A stretch of DNA of 64,000 nucleotides from Lethocerus indicus. Its lineage: Eukaryota; Arthropoda; Insecta; Hemiptera; Belostomatidae. Made by a program: the position numbers and the translations under genes. The notes under the pieces are model-generated. The model saw only the letters and a list, made by a program, of their open reading frames with translations. It made no database searches and was not told where the DNA came from. Of the stretch, positions 11,571 through 21,985 are shown one piece after another. Position 1 is the first letter of the stretch; every line of letters starts with the position of its first letter. The DNA lies in assembly GCA_019843655.1 (NCBI GenBank), contig JACDQD010000005.1:13853575-13917574 (forward strand), in the 5' to 3' direction.

Positions 11571-12849
11571 CCTAAGGTCCAGTATGCCAATAAGATCGTT
11601 GAATTTTAGAGCTGGCTGGTTTTTAAGGGATAACCCATCTGAAATAACGATATTTCCAAATAATTAATCCTTAGAAGGTTTCCTTCAGTAATTGTACTAT
11701 TATATATAAGGAATACATTTTTGACAATGTAGCCATTGGTTTCAATAATAAACCTCTTAGGATATCTAGCTTTAGAAAAACCCTTCTTTTTCTGTGAATC
11801 CCACGATTTCAATCTGAATTTGTGTACAAAAGAGGATCAGATTTATAACAGCACGATACAAATGTATGCTAGAAAAGGTTTGTTGGTGGCGTAGATTTTA
11901 TTTGTTCTTTCGGGCTCATTATATGGCTAGTGGAATTATCAAACTGAAATATAGTTACAACATTTCTGATTAATATTTTTCCATCGGTGGGGGACCTTAG
12001 TCTCAGGACAAGCGTTCGAAAAAGGGTTTCCACTAACTGTCCAACCGCTGTGCTGGTTTGTTTTTGCGAAATAGTCCCTGTTCTTCCCCGGGCCGTGCAA
12101 GTGATTTAGAGGGGCGTCGACAATCGTGGATTTACGGGTTCAGGCCAGGAGAAACACGTGTTTAACAACCTCTACGTCGGGGCCAAGTTCCGCACTTTTA
12201 TTTGGGGCGAGCGATCCCGTCACCCCCTGAGGATATTTACGGCTCCCTTGAACTTCCTCGTCAGATCAAAGCGTCCATCCAAGTAGTGATTTATCCAAGT
12301 CATCCAATTGTATGTTAGGTAATCATAAACTATTCAACTTTTAAATTTTCAAAATCTTATCTTTCGATTTTATTATCATGTTTCCTTATAATTTCATACT
12401 GTTTATCCACCGTGACTAGAAAGGGGGAGCGAATAATAGTAGTATCGCCCTGATTAGTCAAAAATTATTCGATCATTAAATAAATCATCAGATTCGCTAA
12501 TACTGAAAAACATAAAAATCCTACCGGAGTTATATGAATACTTCACTGTGATAGACTTTATATTTCATTTGAATAGTCTTGGTGTGATAGTATAAAATAA
12601 ATTAAAAACTTAGGAAGGATATTTGAACTTCCGTGGAAAATACAGTTTCTTATTAGGTTTCACAGTTGTCATCTTTTAGTTTTGAATGACTTATACTTAC
12701 TTATGAGGTGTGCGGGTTGAGACGTTTTCTGTCTCCACGCTTGGTTATTTTGGCAAGGAACTTATATTACGGAGTTTAAAATATAAGTCCGGCAACTATT
12801 TAAATGTTTCACGAGATCCGTCAAAATTTAATTGAAATAGTACCCATTC
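11571..12849. other. non-coding stretch
   Basis: AT-rich, with a GC-richer patch at 12050-12240 that has no convincing frame. No repeat or RNA is recognised. Confidence 0.45.
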
Positions 12850-12903
12850 GATTAAAAAAAGCCCCTTTCACCGATTAAAAAAAGGCCCCTTCCAATTAAA
12901 AAG
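12850..12903. repeat. 23-bp tandem repeat, two and a half copies
   Basis: Units starting gattaaaaaaagsccc lie at 12850-12872 and 12873-12894, followed by a partial unit (attaaaaag). Each unit joins an A-rich half to a GCCCC half. Confidence 0.8.
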
Positions 12904-12959
12904 AATGATAAACGCGGACATTTTCGGAAATTTACATTGAATTCAGCTTTCGATAGAGT

Positions 12960-13850
12960 GTGTGCTCAAAGGGCGGCGTCTTGGGACCATGAAAGTAGTC
13001 CCATCCCACCGGCACCGGGGATGGAACAGTTTATCGCCCGTCGGTCTCTCCCTCGTTAATAGGGTTCTTCGGCTGCCCCCATTCGTAGAAGTGTCGGTCT
13101 TGATGAATACTGCAACAGTCCCCTCACCATCTGTCGGAAAACAGGCCCAATGTATTTATACAGACCCGGTGTGTCAACCCTCCAATTTACACCCCTACTG
13201 GTGTTTAGCGGAATTGCGGCTTTCTGGTCCGTCGCCAACTCAAGTTTACCGTGAAATGTATCCATTGAAGTCGGCCTACTTCTATAAGATGTTTTAAGGA
13301 TTTATGTAATATGGCATTAAAATTGGTTTTCCCGTTGTTACTACAAATTTTAATCATTTTACAAGCTTCCCCAGTCAGGAATTTGAAATGGTTAAGGTGT
13401 ACTTCGCTCTGAAAATGGTATTATAATTTATAGGTTTATATTTCCTTATGATCATGATTTTAAAGCTGTTTAACCAGACCTCCAGAAAGAGCACGTAATG
13501 GAGGACACAGTTCAGGGGTGTAGGCTTCATTCTTTCTAAACGCCGAACTCCTCCATTTTAAGAGGAAATCTCTTCCCCATTCTAGGAGCGATAAAGAGGC
13601 AGTGGGCCGGGTTCTGGTGAGATATTGGACTAGGGTTCTGTGGACAAGCCGGAGGTACACTATTAGCCCTGTTCCTTCCCCAGGAGGATTGCTCTGCCCC
13701 TTCCATTATATACCCCCCTCCGCTACACATACAAACGAATACACCCAGTATCAATACCCTGCTCTCGCTTACCAGATAACTCCCCGATGGGAAATTAAAG
13801 TCCGGCCGGACTTTTATTCTTTCCCCGAAATAGAAATCTGAGGTGGAAAT
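12960..13850. other. GC-richer blocks with opposing open frames
   Basis: Two blocks (12960-13300 and 13490-13850) carry frames of 111 and 79 codons on plus and 69, 66 and 125 codons on minus. These overlap each other on both strands and none shows a domain, signal peptide or splice-site framing. I treat them as chance frames in GC-richer, possibly conserved non-coding DNA. Confidence 0.3.
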
Positions 13851-15108
13851 TGTATACCCATCCACACAACAAATAATAATTAGTTTATTTAAATTAGATT
13901 TTATTACATTCATACTAAACTAGTAGCTATGATTCCTTTATATAGGTGCGCTACATGGTAGTTTCATTAATGTAAGACATTGCTCGAATTATGTTATGCA
14001 CACATCCTTTAAAGGGTATCATCTTTCTACTTTTCGGTGACTCTTATTAATTCTTCACCATTTTGTGTACATATCGAACATATTTACGATCCATAGCAAT
14101 TATTTTATACAGAAAAACAATAATTATATTAGATGTGTAATGTACATGTATATTGCCAAAATAAATAAGTTGGAAAAGCAAGGAGTAGCAACACCCGAAC
14201 TCATTTCGGACGCGCTTCTCTTGTTGTTCGCTTGAAAATGTAGGGGTGTAAAAATGCAGTGAATAGGCACAGAATATTAATCCGAATCGGTGGCCCGCGG
14301 ACCTATCCTCTGCTCGAGCGTCAAATTAACGCTTACTGCCTGTCCGCCCTTGGTGTCAAAACACCATTTCCCAGAATATCGGTTCTCTCAGCAAAGGAAG
14401 AATGGGCCGGGAAATAAACTACTCTACTAGAGATGATTTATTCAACCACGCAAATAACCAAAATCGTCAAATCAGTAAGGGGAAGTCCACCAAATAATAC
14501 TGTCTGTGATACCGATAATGCTACAACCCTCAACGTATTATCTAGAAATGCTTCCAGGTATCATATTTACAATGCCGTATAATAATCAGTATTTCTTTTA
14601 CGTACGCAGTGCAGTTCTTCATCGAAAAACGACATAACACGTACTGAATACCTATAAGATACCAAGACCAAACTGACGTAGAACAGTTCAATCCCCTTCT
14701 GAAGTTCTTATTTAATTTAATAAAAGTATTCAGCGTCTGCTCATCAAGTCATTAGCTGATATACTATCACAGTTTTAAAGTAAGTATTAAGTGCAGGCAT
14801 TTAACACATTCGATAGGATTACTAAGTAATTTTACTTCGGATCCAATTGCCACATGTCATCTCCCTGGTATACGATGGTAATCCATGGTTATTTGCCCTG
14901 AGCCATGGCAGCTACAGCTGCTGCCCAAGTGACATTTAATTGATATTCACCTGTGGAGGTTTAACAATTCAGGCGTCAACACTAATTGAGACAAAGCTCT
15001 TTCTCTTTATTTATGTGGCATTTCCTCTAGAAATATTTAAAAAAAATTAATATATAATATCCTTAATAAACTAAATTATACTTACAATTAAACCTATGCG
15101 CAGTTATG
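13851..15108. other. AT-rich non-coding stretch
   Basis: No coding potential. GGCAGC and GCTGCC (14907-14925) form a small hairpin that includes an E-box CAGCTG. Nothing else stands out. Confidence 0.45.
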
Positions 15109-15127
15109 CAATTCCAATATGGAATTG
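15109..15127. repeat. perfect 7-bp hairpin
   Basis: CAATTCC (15109-15115), a 5-nt loop, and GGAATTG (15121-15127). It is followed by a short ggattt tandem. Confidence 0.6.
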
Positions 15128-16062
15128 GATTTGGATTTGGCCTGGATTAACCGCGTTAATGAAGGCCGATGTGCTTGTTACACCCAGTAGGAATGATTTG
15201 TAGGTACAACATTTGCATTCAACTCTCCCGAATGAAATATTTCCTAGAGGAATAAAAGAGAATCGGTTTCGTGAGCGTCTAAATTTGGAAGCGTTTCCAA
15301 ACAGGTAAAAACAGTGGGTAGCGATGTGAGGGGTGGTTTTCGTCGATTTTGCCCGGAATACATTCTGTGTGGTATTGCGGGTTCCCAGGCAGCGTTCGGC
15401 TTTTCAGCTGTGGGCCTCTTTCATTAATATTTCTCCCTATGTAGCAACGTTGTTCCTCGGCTTCGACCTACCACCGAATTTTCATCCTTACCCAGCCCGT
15501 GTGAACAACTTGTCACCTCTGTAACCGATATAAAAGAAGCTTTTAGCTCACGATGATGCCTAACTCCGGCTCACCCACGTCATTATTATACAAGGCAATA
15601 TATGGGTAATTTTGTTTATATATAGCATTAAATTCGGATCATATGAATTTAAATGAGCTAAAATAACAAGAGGCTATAAGAGGATTTGAATACATGTGAT
15701 TGTGTCAAAAGTATGGACTGCATTCCATTCTATCGAATCGATTGAACACGGTTGATTACTCTCTTGCGGCCATTAACTTATACATCGGAAGGGCGTGAGT
15801 CGTGAGGCGGGCTTTTCCCATTATAGAAGATCCCTTTAGCAAAGTATATACATCACTGTTAAGAGGCTTCACCACCCGCTATCGCCGAGGGCGACGCCTA
15901 CCGAGCATCAATCACTTGGCGGCGTGGAAACAGTATGAATCCTATCCCCTTTGTTCCGCCCTATCGGCTCTATGAATCACCTCGCTTCCCTCCACAGATT
16001 GATTTCGAAACAAACGGTTTATTTTAACACTCGACCGTGTGGATTCCATCAATCTCCGTCCC
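15128..16062. other. non-coding stretch
   Basis: A 63-codon frame at 15333-15524 starts without ATG and has no recognisable similarity. A GC-richer patch begins near 15780. No repeat or RNA is supported. Confidence 0.4.
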
Positions 16063-16150
16063 TATAAAAGGCCGATAATATCTCCTTGTTTAGGACCTAA
16101 AGTCGGATGCAGCTTGGCCCTTCTCAGCCGGCTGATGCAGCTGGCTTGTT
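16063..16150 (+). promoter_or_regulatory. TATA-like motif followed by a repeated GATGCAGC word
   Basis: TATAAAAG at 16063-16070, in the context CCCTATAAAAGGCC, is a strong TATA-box match. Downstream, GATGCAGC occurs at 16106-16113 and again at 16134-16141, on either side of an AGCCGGCT palindrome. No ATG frame of useful length follows and no initiator is evident about 30 bp downstream, so promoter activity is only a possibility. Confidence 0.2.
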
Positions 16151-18313
16151 TATAAGAAAGGAATCTCTGCTGGTAGCCCTTTAAAGTTTCTAATTTTAGT
16201 CTCCATTGATAATCTTGTTTATAACGGGGACGTTAATTTGTCCAAGGTTGAGTAGAAGAAAACATTACTTCTTCTCAGAATCATTACCACCTGTAGAAGC
16301 AAGCAAACGCTAACGCTTTCTTGTACTTCATTAGTTCTGTGATTATTCTTTTGGGAGGGATTAATTCAAAGTTCTTGTGATGCGATATTCATAGGCTCTC
16401 AAATATTTCATATTCAAACGTCCCTTTCTTAATCTAAATCATTTCTGAAATGAGTACTGGAATCAGTAGGAATTTCAGATTACAACTACGTAGTTTCAAG
16501 AAATATAGGGGTATAACATTTTAAAGGGTTTTTGCACACCTCAATTATGTCAAGTAAAGTAAGTAACACTTAACATGAATGTAATATGCAAATGTATGTA
16601 ACCTGAATTATATTTGACAGCCACAAAAACTGTCCATTCTCATTTAGGGAACGTCAATGGATCTTTTATGGTATGTTTTCTATCAATTTTATGTTCGTCA
16701 AATATTCCGAAATACAGCTCCCCCCATTGGAAATACCTCACGCCGGAGACTGTGGACATAAAAGATGCTTTTGCCTCTATAGTAGGTCGTTGGATAGAGG
16801 GGTCTCCCTTCGGTTCTTTTCAAAGACCCTGAGTCGCTTACCGGGGGTAATCGGGAACTGAAGAAACACAAAGCCCTCTACGAGGCAAAGAAGGTAAGAG
16901 GATGTTGATTCGCCATTAGTGCAGGAAAAAGGGGCCCCGAAATGTCGTGTGGAGTAAAAACTGTCTGGTGGGCAGCTTCCAATTTATCGGCCAGCGATTT
17001 CAAATTTTATTGAATTTAATATTCTCGGTGGACTTAGAATGTAGAACTCCGTCCCTCGCACTAATGGCCGAATATTTTTTGCATTAAAACGGTATTACCC
17101 CTCTCCTCCTCACCAATTACGGAAGCCTCTGCTTCCTTCCTTGGCGGCATACAATTTTTAATTTTTCCCCATGAAATATGATAAAAGGCCCATTGCCTCC
17201 ATTTGCGAATTAATATTTAGCCGCGAACTAATTTATGTAGTTTGCCTTGTACCGTCGTAACTCTTAATTATATCTAACGCAACGTTTTTGTTTTCAGGTA
17301 AGGCGGATTTATTCCTCTGAAATTATATTTTTGGCAGCTTGTTAGTTCCCCGGAAAGGATGTAAGTACCTTTTTAATTCGATGAACTTTTTTTACTTCGC
17401 ATTTAGTTGCACGAATATCCACCATTAGTATATTATCTAACTCAACCTAATAACGCGGTATTGTTCAAACGTGGTATAATTCATTTTATAAAGCTTATTT
17501 CTGTTATTTCTTTTTAATACTATGCAGAGAATTGTAAATTAAGCTATTTACTAGGTTAAAGTAACTAAATTATAAGTTTCAATTTTTGGAATATCTAATC
17601 AAATGTATGAACTACTGTTATTGGTCCCATAATAATTTACATTTTTGGTTTTCCGTATCACATTTTAAGCAGAATGCATTAAATTTGTGCACTTCCATTT
17701 CCTATAGCTCAGTTATTAAGAGTAACCTATAATATAAAGCTCACAAGCGACTCCTCACATATTCGTGCCATGAAAGGTTTCTTACTGTTGTGTGAAATTA
17801 GTAACCGCGAGGATTTCTGGGAGATTAGAATCCTTGGTATTTATATTTTGTATTTTCTAATTAGAAATAACTGGAAATAATTCCAGTTCTCCTACACGGA
17901 ATAGATTTTTTGAAAATATAAATTATAAATGATATTTTGGGATAGGATACTTACATTTCATTCGGTACTTTGAAACTTCTGACACATTTTTCGCTGTTTT
18001 TAGACATTCAGATTTCAGTTCAAATTTCCTCAGTTTTATCGGATACCATGTGAGCGAACATAGGACGGCGGATCACCCAATTCAGATAACCGTAATTGCG
18101 GCTTCCCCCTTTACCCTGTTCCCTCTCCCGCTTTAATGGGTCCTTTAATCAAGTAACTATGATTACCTGTAGGATCGGCTTTATGCGATGTATGATCTAA
18201 TCTTGTTTCGTCCCTTTAGTGGAGGGCTAGTGGGCTTAGAGGTCTCCCTTAATTTCGGCCCATTCCAGTATGTTAGCTGCATTAATAACTCCTTTATTAT
18301 TAGCAGGAGTACT

Positions 18314-18315
<2 letters not shown>
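16151..18315. other. non-coding stretch
   Basis: Contains a GC-richer patch at 16730-17150 with two overlapping frames of 72 and 62 codons that lack similarity. A perfect 8-bp hairpin, AACTGGAA/TTCCAGTT, lies at 17869-17888. Near 17703, TAGCTCAGTTATTAAGAG resembles a tRNA D-arm but no B-box follows. Confidence 0.45.

Positions 18316-18400
<85 letters not shown>
18316..18400. repeat. compound microsatellite (TC)n(AT)n
   Basis: An uninterrupted TC/CT tract of about 21 units (18316-18358) passes directly into an uninterrupted AT tract of about 21 units (18359-18400). Such pure compound arrays are typical of eukaryotic nuclear DNA and are likely length-polymorphic. Confidence 0.97.
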
Positions 18401-18403
<3 letters not shown>

Positions 18404-18649
18404 ATATTTTAAAGCTCTAATATTCTTCTACGTTTACGTGGTTATCAACTCAATATTAAAGTTGCCACTAATTAAATGACTAAAACATATTTTTAATAAT
18501 ATATAGGAGAAGGAAAATTTCCTTACTTACATGAAGGCCAATTCATTACTTACATAAGCATTTATAAAATCCGACGTTGCACAGAATAATATTTCGCAAA
18601 TCAGTGTCTTTTAAATATCCTTACACTGCATCAGCTCAGGGCTAGAGAC
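18401..18649. other. AT-rich spacer
   Basis: A ttacttacat word is repeated near 18522 and 18547. No other structure is seen before the inverted-repeat element. Confidence 0.5.
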
Positions 18650-18862
18650 CCGTAGAATTCGTGTGTTTCTGTCTCCTCTCGTTGATTTGGTCTTGTGCTA
18701 GACCGGTTGCGGCTGCTCGCCATCTTCAGTGGCGGTGTTAGTCACTTTTGGCACTTTGGATTTTTTTGAGCATCCTCACTGCACTGTCACTGTCAGTTGT
18801 ACAGTACGGTCTAGCACAAGACCAAACCAGCGACAGGAGACAGAAACACACGAAATCTACGG
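18650..18862 (-). mobile_element. hammerhead-bearing inverted-repeat element (Penelope-like/terMITE-like)
   Basis: Two 56-bp arms, 18650-18705 and 18807-18862, are inverted repeats with 52 of 56 positions matching. They surround about 100 bp of unique sequence. Read on the minus strand, the left arm is the sequence 3' of a hammerhead-like motif: CUGAAGA (18723-18729), a helix II of GGC/GCC type (18711-18722), GCAA (degenerate GAAA), CC-GG-UC and then UAGC. The arms begin just 5 nt before the predicted cleavage point (18701/18700) in both orientations, so the element looks like a head-to-head inverted dimer of a ribozyme-delimited unit. One core base is lost (GAAA to GCAA), so self-cleavage is unlikely. 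Minimal type I hammerheads are known from Penelope-like elements and related terminal elements; membership is inferred from the motif and no reverse transcriptase is present. No target-site duplication was seen. Confidence 0.7.
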
Positions 18863-20691
18863 TATTCCAACCCCTCGCAGACCACAAAACAGGTATTTTA
18901 AACTAAATATGTGTTACATTTATGAAGAATAATTATAGTTTTTAACTTCAGGCGTGGAGATTGTTTCACGTAAAGGTTTTCCTACAGATTTTAGAAAAGG
19001 TTGCGCTGTACGATTTATATTAAACATAATGATAAAAAAAAATTCAAAAACGCGTTGCACAGGTGATCTAGTTAGCACGCGCAGCAAGTGGGGGTCGGTC
19101 ACTGATCGTTTTCCAATTGAACATATTTTGCGATCAGTATCGGGGAATGGATTCAGAATTGAATCAACATTTACAATTCGGGTGGCCTCCTTTCCTGCGT
19201 AACAAACAGGCTAATGCCGGGAGCCGTAATCCTCTACCTGTCGCTAGAGGGGGTTGCAGGTTTAAACGATATACTTGATATTTGAAGAGTAATCCGGATA
19301 TTATGGGCGAATCGACCTGCGATATTACTCGCGGCCTGCGAGTTACCGTCTCGTCCCGGTAGCAGGTGTTCTACTGGGTGCAATAAACTGTACATTGGTC
19401 CCAGTTCCGCTGTGATTAATGGTAATGAGATGTGCAATGTCCGACTGGATCATGAATTTTGAATTCGGCTTAATGTTGGAGAACTTATTAAACTCTTAAT
19501 TTATTGCTATGATTATTTATTGCCAATGAACAATATAATAAGTACTTGTAATGAATTCAGTTTTTTAGTCGTATTCATTATTACAGTGTGATTTACAATT
19601 ATATTCTAGTCGTTTTACACGGAAAAAGGCGATTCGGAATGACCATAAATAACCTGGTTATTTAAATATTAACAATTTAGTACCACAATTATCCCCTCCT
19701 GTGCTCTTCCAGTCTACAGGGTCGTGATCCAATGGTAATCTCTCTATGTACCTTTGACCTACCTTTCCAGTTATCCGGTTGTTACACGCCTAGATTTCCG
19801 TTACCGACGGCCTCACTTATACATATTCAATGAATGGCGTTGGGATTACAACATAGAATTTTAAATTTTTGCCTTACAACAGGGATAATTCTCTCTGAAG
19901 GATTTATTAAAATTTATTATTCCTAGCCTGGCAACATTTTCTTTAATTGAAATGAAGGACTTGGAATTACGTTGAAATTAAACAGTAAATTAATTTCGCA
20001 ATATGATTTGTTTACTTCTTAATTGAGTTAGTTACTCTTTTACACGTTCTGTAAACATTACTGTAGAGTACACAAATAAATTGAAAGCTCTTATTGTGGT
20101 TGCTTTCACCGGATGACGGTACAAATGGAACTATTTCTAAAATGGTGATTTTTTTATGTATTTTTATTTTCTCAACAAAATGGTTATTGAGACGTCTACC
20201 ACCTACTGTTCCCTTCGTACTTTTGAGGGTGTCTGTTGTTGTATACTTGTTCTTAGTGTGCAGTGAATGGGTGTTTGTGTTGCTGTACACCAGCATACGT
20301 CTGGTGTCCCCGCAGGCAATATGAGCGGGAGGAAGTGGAAAAAATGGAAAAAGTTAGGTTACTACTTCGCGAACAAACATTTCTATTACCATTATAAATT
20401 TTATATTACGATCGTATATTTCGTGCGTTCAATGCGGCACCATGTCAGTATTTCTTCGGTCCTTGTCACTAAATTACGACGACTCAAAACATCTATTCTG
20501 CTCGAAGGAATCTCCCGGTCGTTTTAGTATCAACTATTCAGGAGGTACAAGCAGTCGAAAGACGAGACTGTTGTTCGTCGGGGCCGTTATCTTCGGGGCT
20601 AGAAAATAAAGGCGAAACGCGAGGCAGGCGTGCGTCTGTTTATGCTAATGGCCTGGTGTCTACTCGGCTTCGGTCGCTGAATGTATTAACC
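18863..20691. other. non-coding stretch
   Basis: Frames of up to 94 codons (for example 20012-20296 on minus and 18954-19202 on plus) overlap opposing frames and show no domain. A GC-richer patch starts near 20530. Nothing is recognised. Confidence 0.45.
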
Positions 20692-20727
20692 CTGGGGGCT
20701 GCCCCTGGCCCCCAGCACAGCCCCCAG
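20692..20727. repeat. GC-rich perfect 10-bp hairpin
   Basis: CTGGGGGCTG (20692-20701) pairs perfectly with CAGCCCCCAG (20718-20727) across a 16-nt loop that itself holds a competing GCCCCC arm. In an AT-rich window this would be a very stable structure in RNA or single-stranded DNA. Confidence 0.7.
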
Positions 20728-21575
20728 CAGGACAATTAGCCCGTTGTTGCGGACCCGTCGAATTAATTGATGGCAGGACCGGGCCGAATTTAGGCACTAT
20801 TCGAATTTGTCCTGGTAGTATGAATTAAGAGGATCCGGAGCAATGATGTCTCATTTCCCGTTTATATTCTCATGTATAGTAATGATACTCTACGCTATTT
20901 AAATTATAAAACATAAGAAACGTGCGATTGTACTTAAGAATATTTAAGTTAGTAGTTAACCCTGTAGGTACCGCTTGGTTCAATTATTGTCAACCGGGGA
21001 TATCCGCCACGATAACAATTATTTATTTTTATTTTTATGATAATATTACATAAGGTTTATATCTATACAGAAAGTCCCAGTCTCCCTGTGCAATAGACTA
21101 GTAAACAAATTAAAAAGTGGATGGCAAGAGTGATGATATTTTCCATTTGTGGCAGTTGTTTCCGTGTAGCTGTCATTCTTAATTCCCTCAAACGTTCAAT
21201 TCCGACCTGATCCAATTTCGAGGTGCACTTATCTCCCAGTCAAAATAGGTTTGGGGATATCGAACACATTGGTATTCTTAATACAGCAGTGCCTCTAAAT
21301 TCGTTTCAGACATCCAATACGTTTCGTAACTATTCTTCGTGCGGCCTATCGCATGGTGAACTGCATACACCCCCTTTGGAAAGAACCGTGAGCACATTAC
21401 TTTCACGGCGCGCGATGTATGAGTGACGGCTTCGAAACGATTCTCATTCGCCTTGGAAGGGATCTGACCACTTACGGAGAGTTGATGAGTGTTCGGCTGT
21501 CGGTATGGGCTCTTAAATATTTCGTGGCGTCAAGATGAAACATGATACTCTTTCGTCACCCTTCGAAAGCTCTGG
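20728..21575. other. non-coding or decayed sequence upstream of LINE remnant
   Basis: AT-rich to 21200. Then composition becomes more balanced (21210-21575), with a 67-codon frame at 21223-21426. This balanced part may be further decayed LINE sequence continuous with the remnant downstream, but I cannot recognise protein motifs in it. Confidence 0.3.
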
Positions 21576-21581
21576 TGACAT

Positions 21582-21985
21582 ATGGCTGCTAGACGCTTGC
21601 CATTCAGACTCATTATAGATACCATAGACGGGTACTGCCCGTTCTACGATGAAGCCAGAAGAGACCTCATGACAGCAGTGGGCGTCGGAACGCTCTTTGA
21701 GCCCGAGACGTTTTTACGGGAGCACTTTACAGCGCTCAGACAATTCGCAAGAACGATCTCCGGACAAGTGGATATAGGTTTTCCCTCTATGAGGTTTCTG
21801 CTCAGAAAAGGGGAAAAGTTTCCTTAACGAAGATTTGCCAGGAGAAACCAAAGGCAAGAATAAGCCTAAGATGAAGAGGAGGTAATTAGTTCAGAATTTA
21901 AGTTTAAAGAAACAGTCCGCAGGCAGTATTGCCTTTCACTAATGCCACACATGAACTAAAAAAGAGAATGAGCTAAAAAAAACTA
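21582..21985 (+). pseudogene. probable LINE ORF2 C-terminal remnant with A-rich tail
   Basis: The frame 21582-21830 (81 codons, preceded by an in-frame TGA) contains CPFYDEARRDLMTAVG followed by LFEPETFLREHFTALRQFA. The pattern CP.Y.EAR..L followed by a hydrophobic helix near the protein end is typical of the C-terminal tail of insect non-LTR retrotransposon ORF2 proteins (R1, I and jockey-like groups). After a stop at 21828, the next frame continues with a lysine-rich tail (PGETKGKNKPKMKRR) to about 21897, suggesting one frameshift. A-rich runs at 21958-21985 could be the poly(A) end. No RT or endonuclease domain is left, so it is a 5'-truncated dead copy. The family call rests on motif recall only. 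Confidence 0.45.

Noticed and set aside
12717..12755. TTTCTGTCTCC-containing stretch as a fifth copy of the ribozyme element
   Set aside because: Only an 11-bp word plus a loose GGTTATTTTGG match; no core and no boundary match.
17703..17750. TAGCTCAGTTATTAAGAG as a tRNA or SINE
   Set aside because: The D-arm resemblance is not backed by a B-box or any cloverleaf.
20012..20324. Opposing 94- and 76-codon ORFs
   Set aside because: Mutually overlapping on both strands with low-complexity content; no family resemblance.
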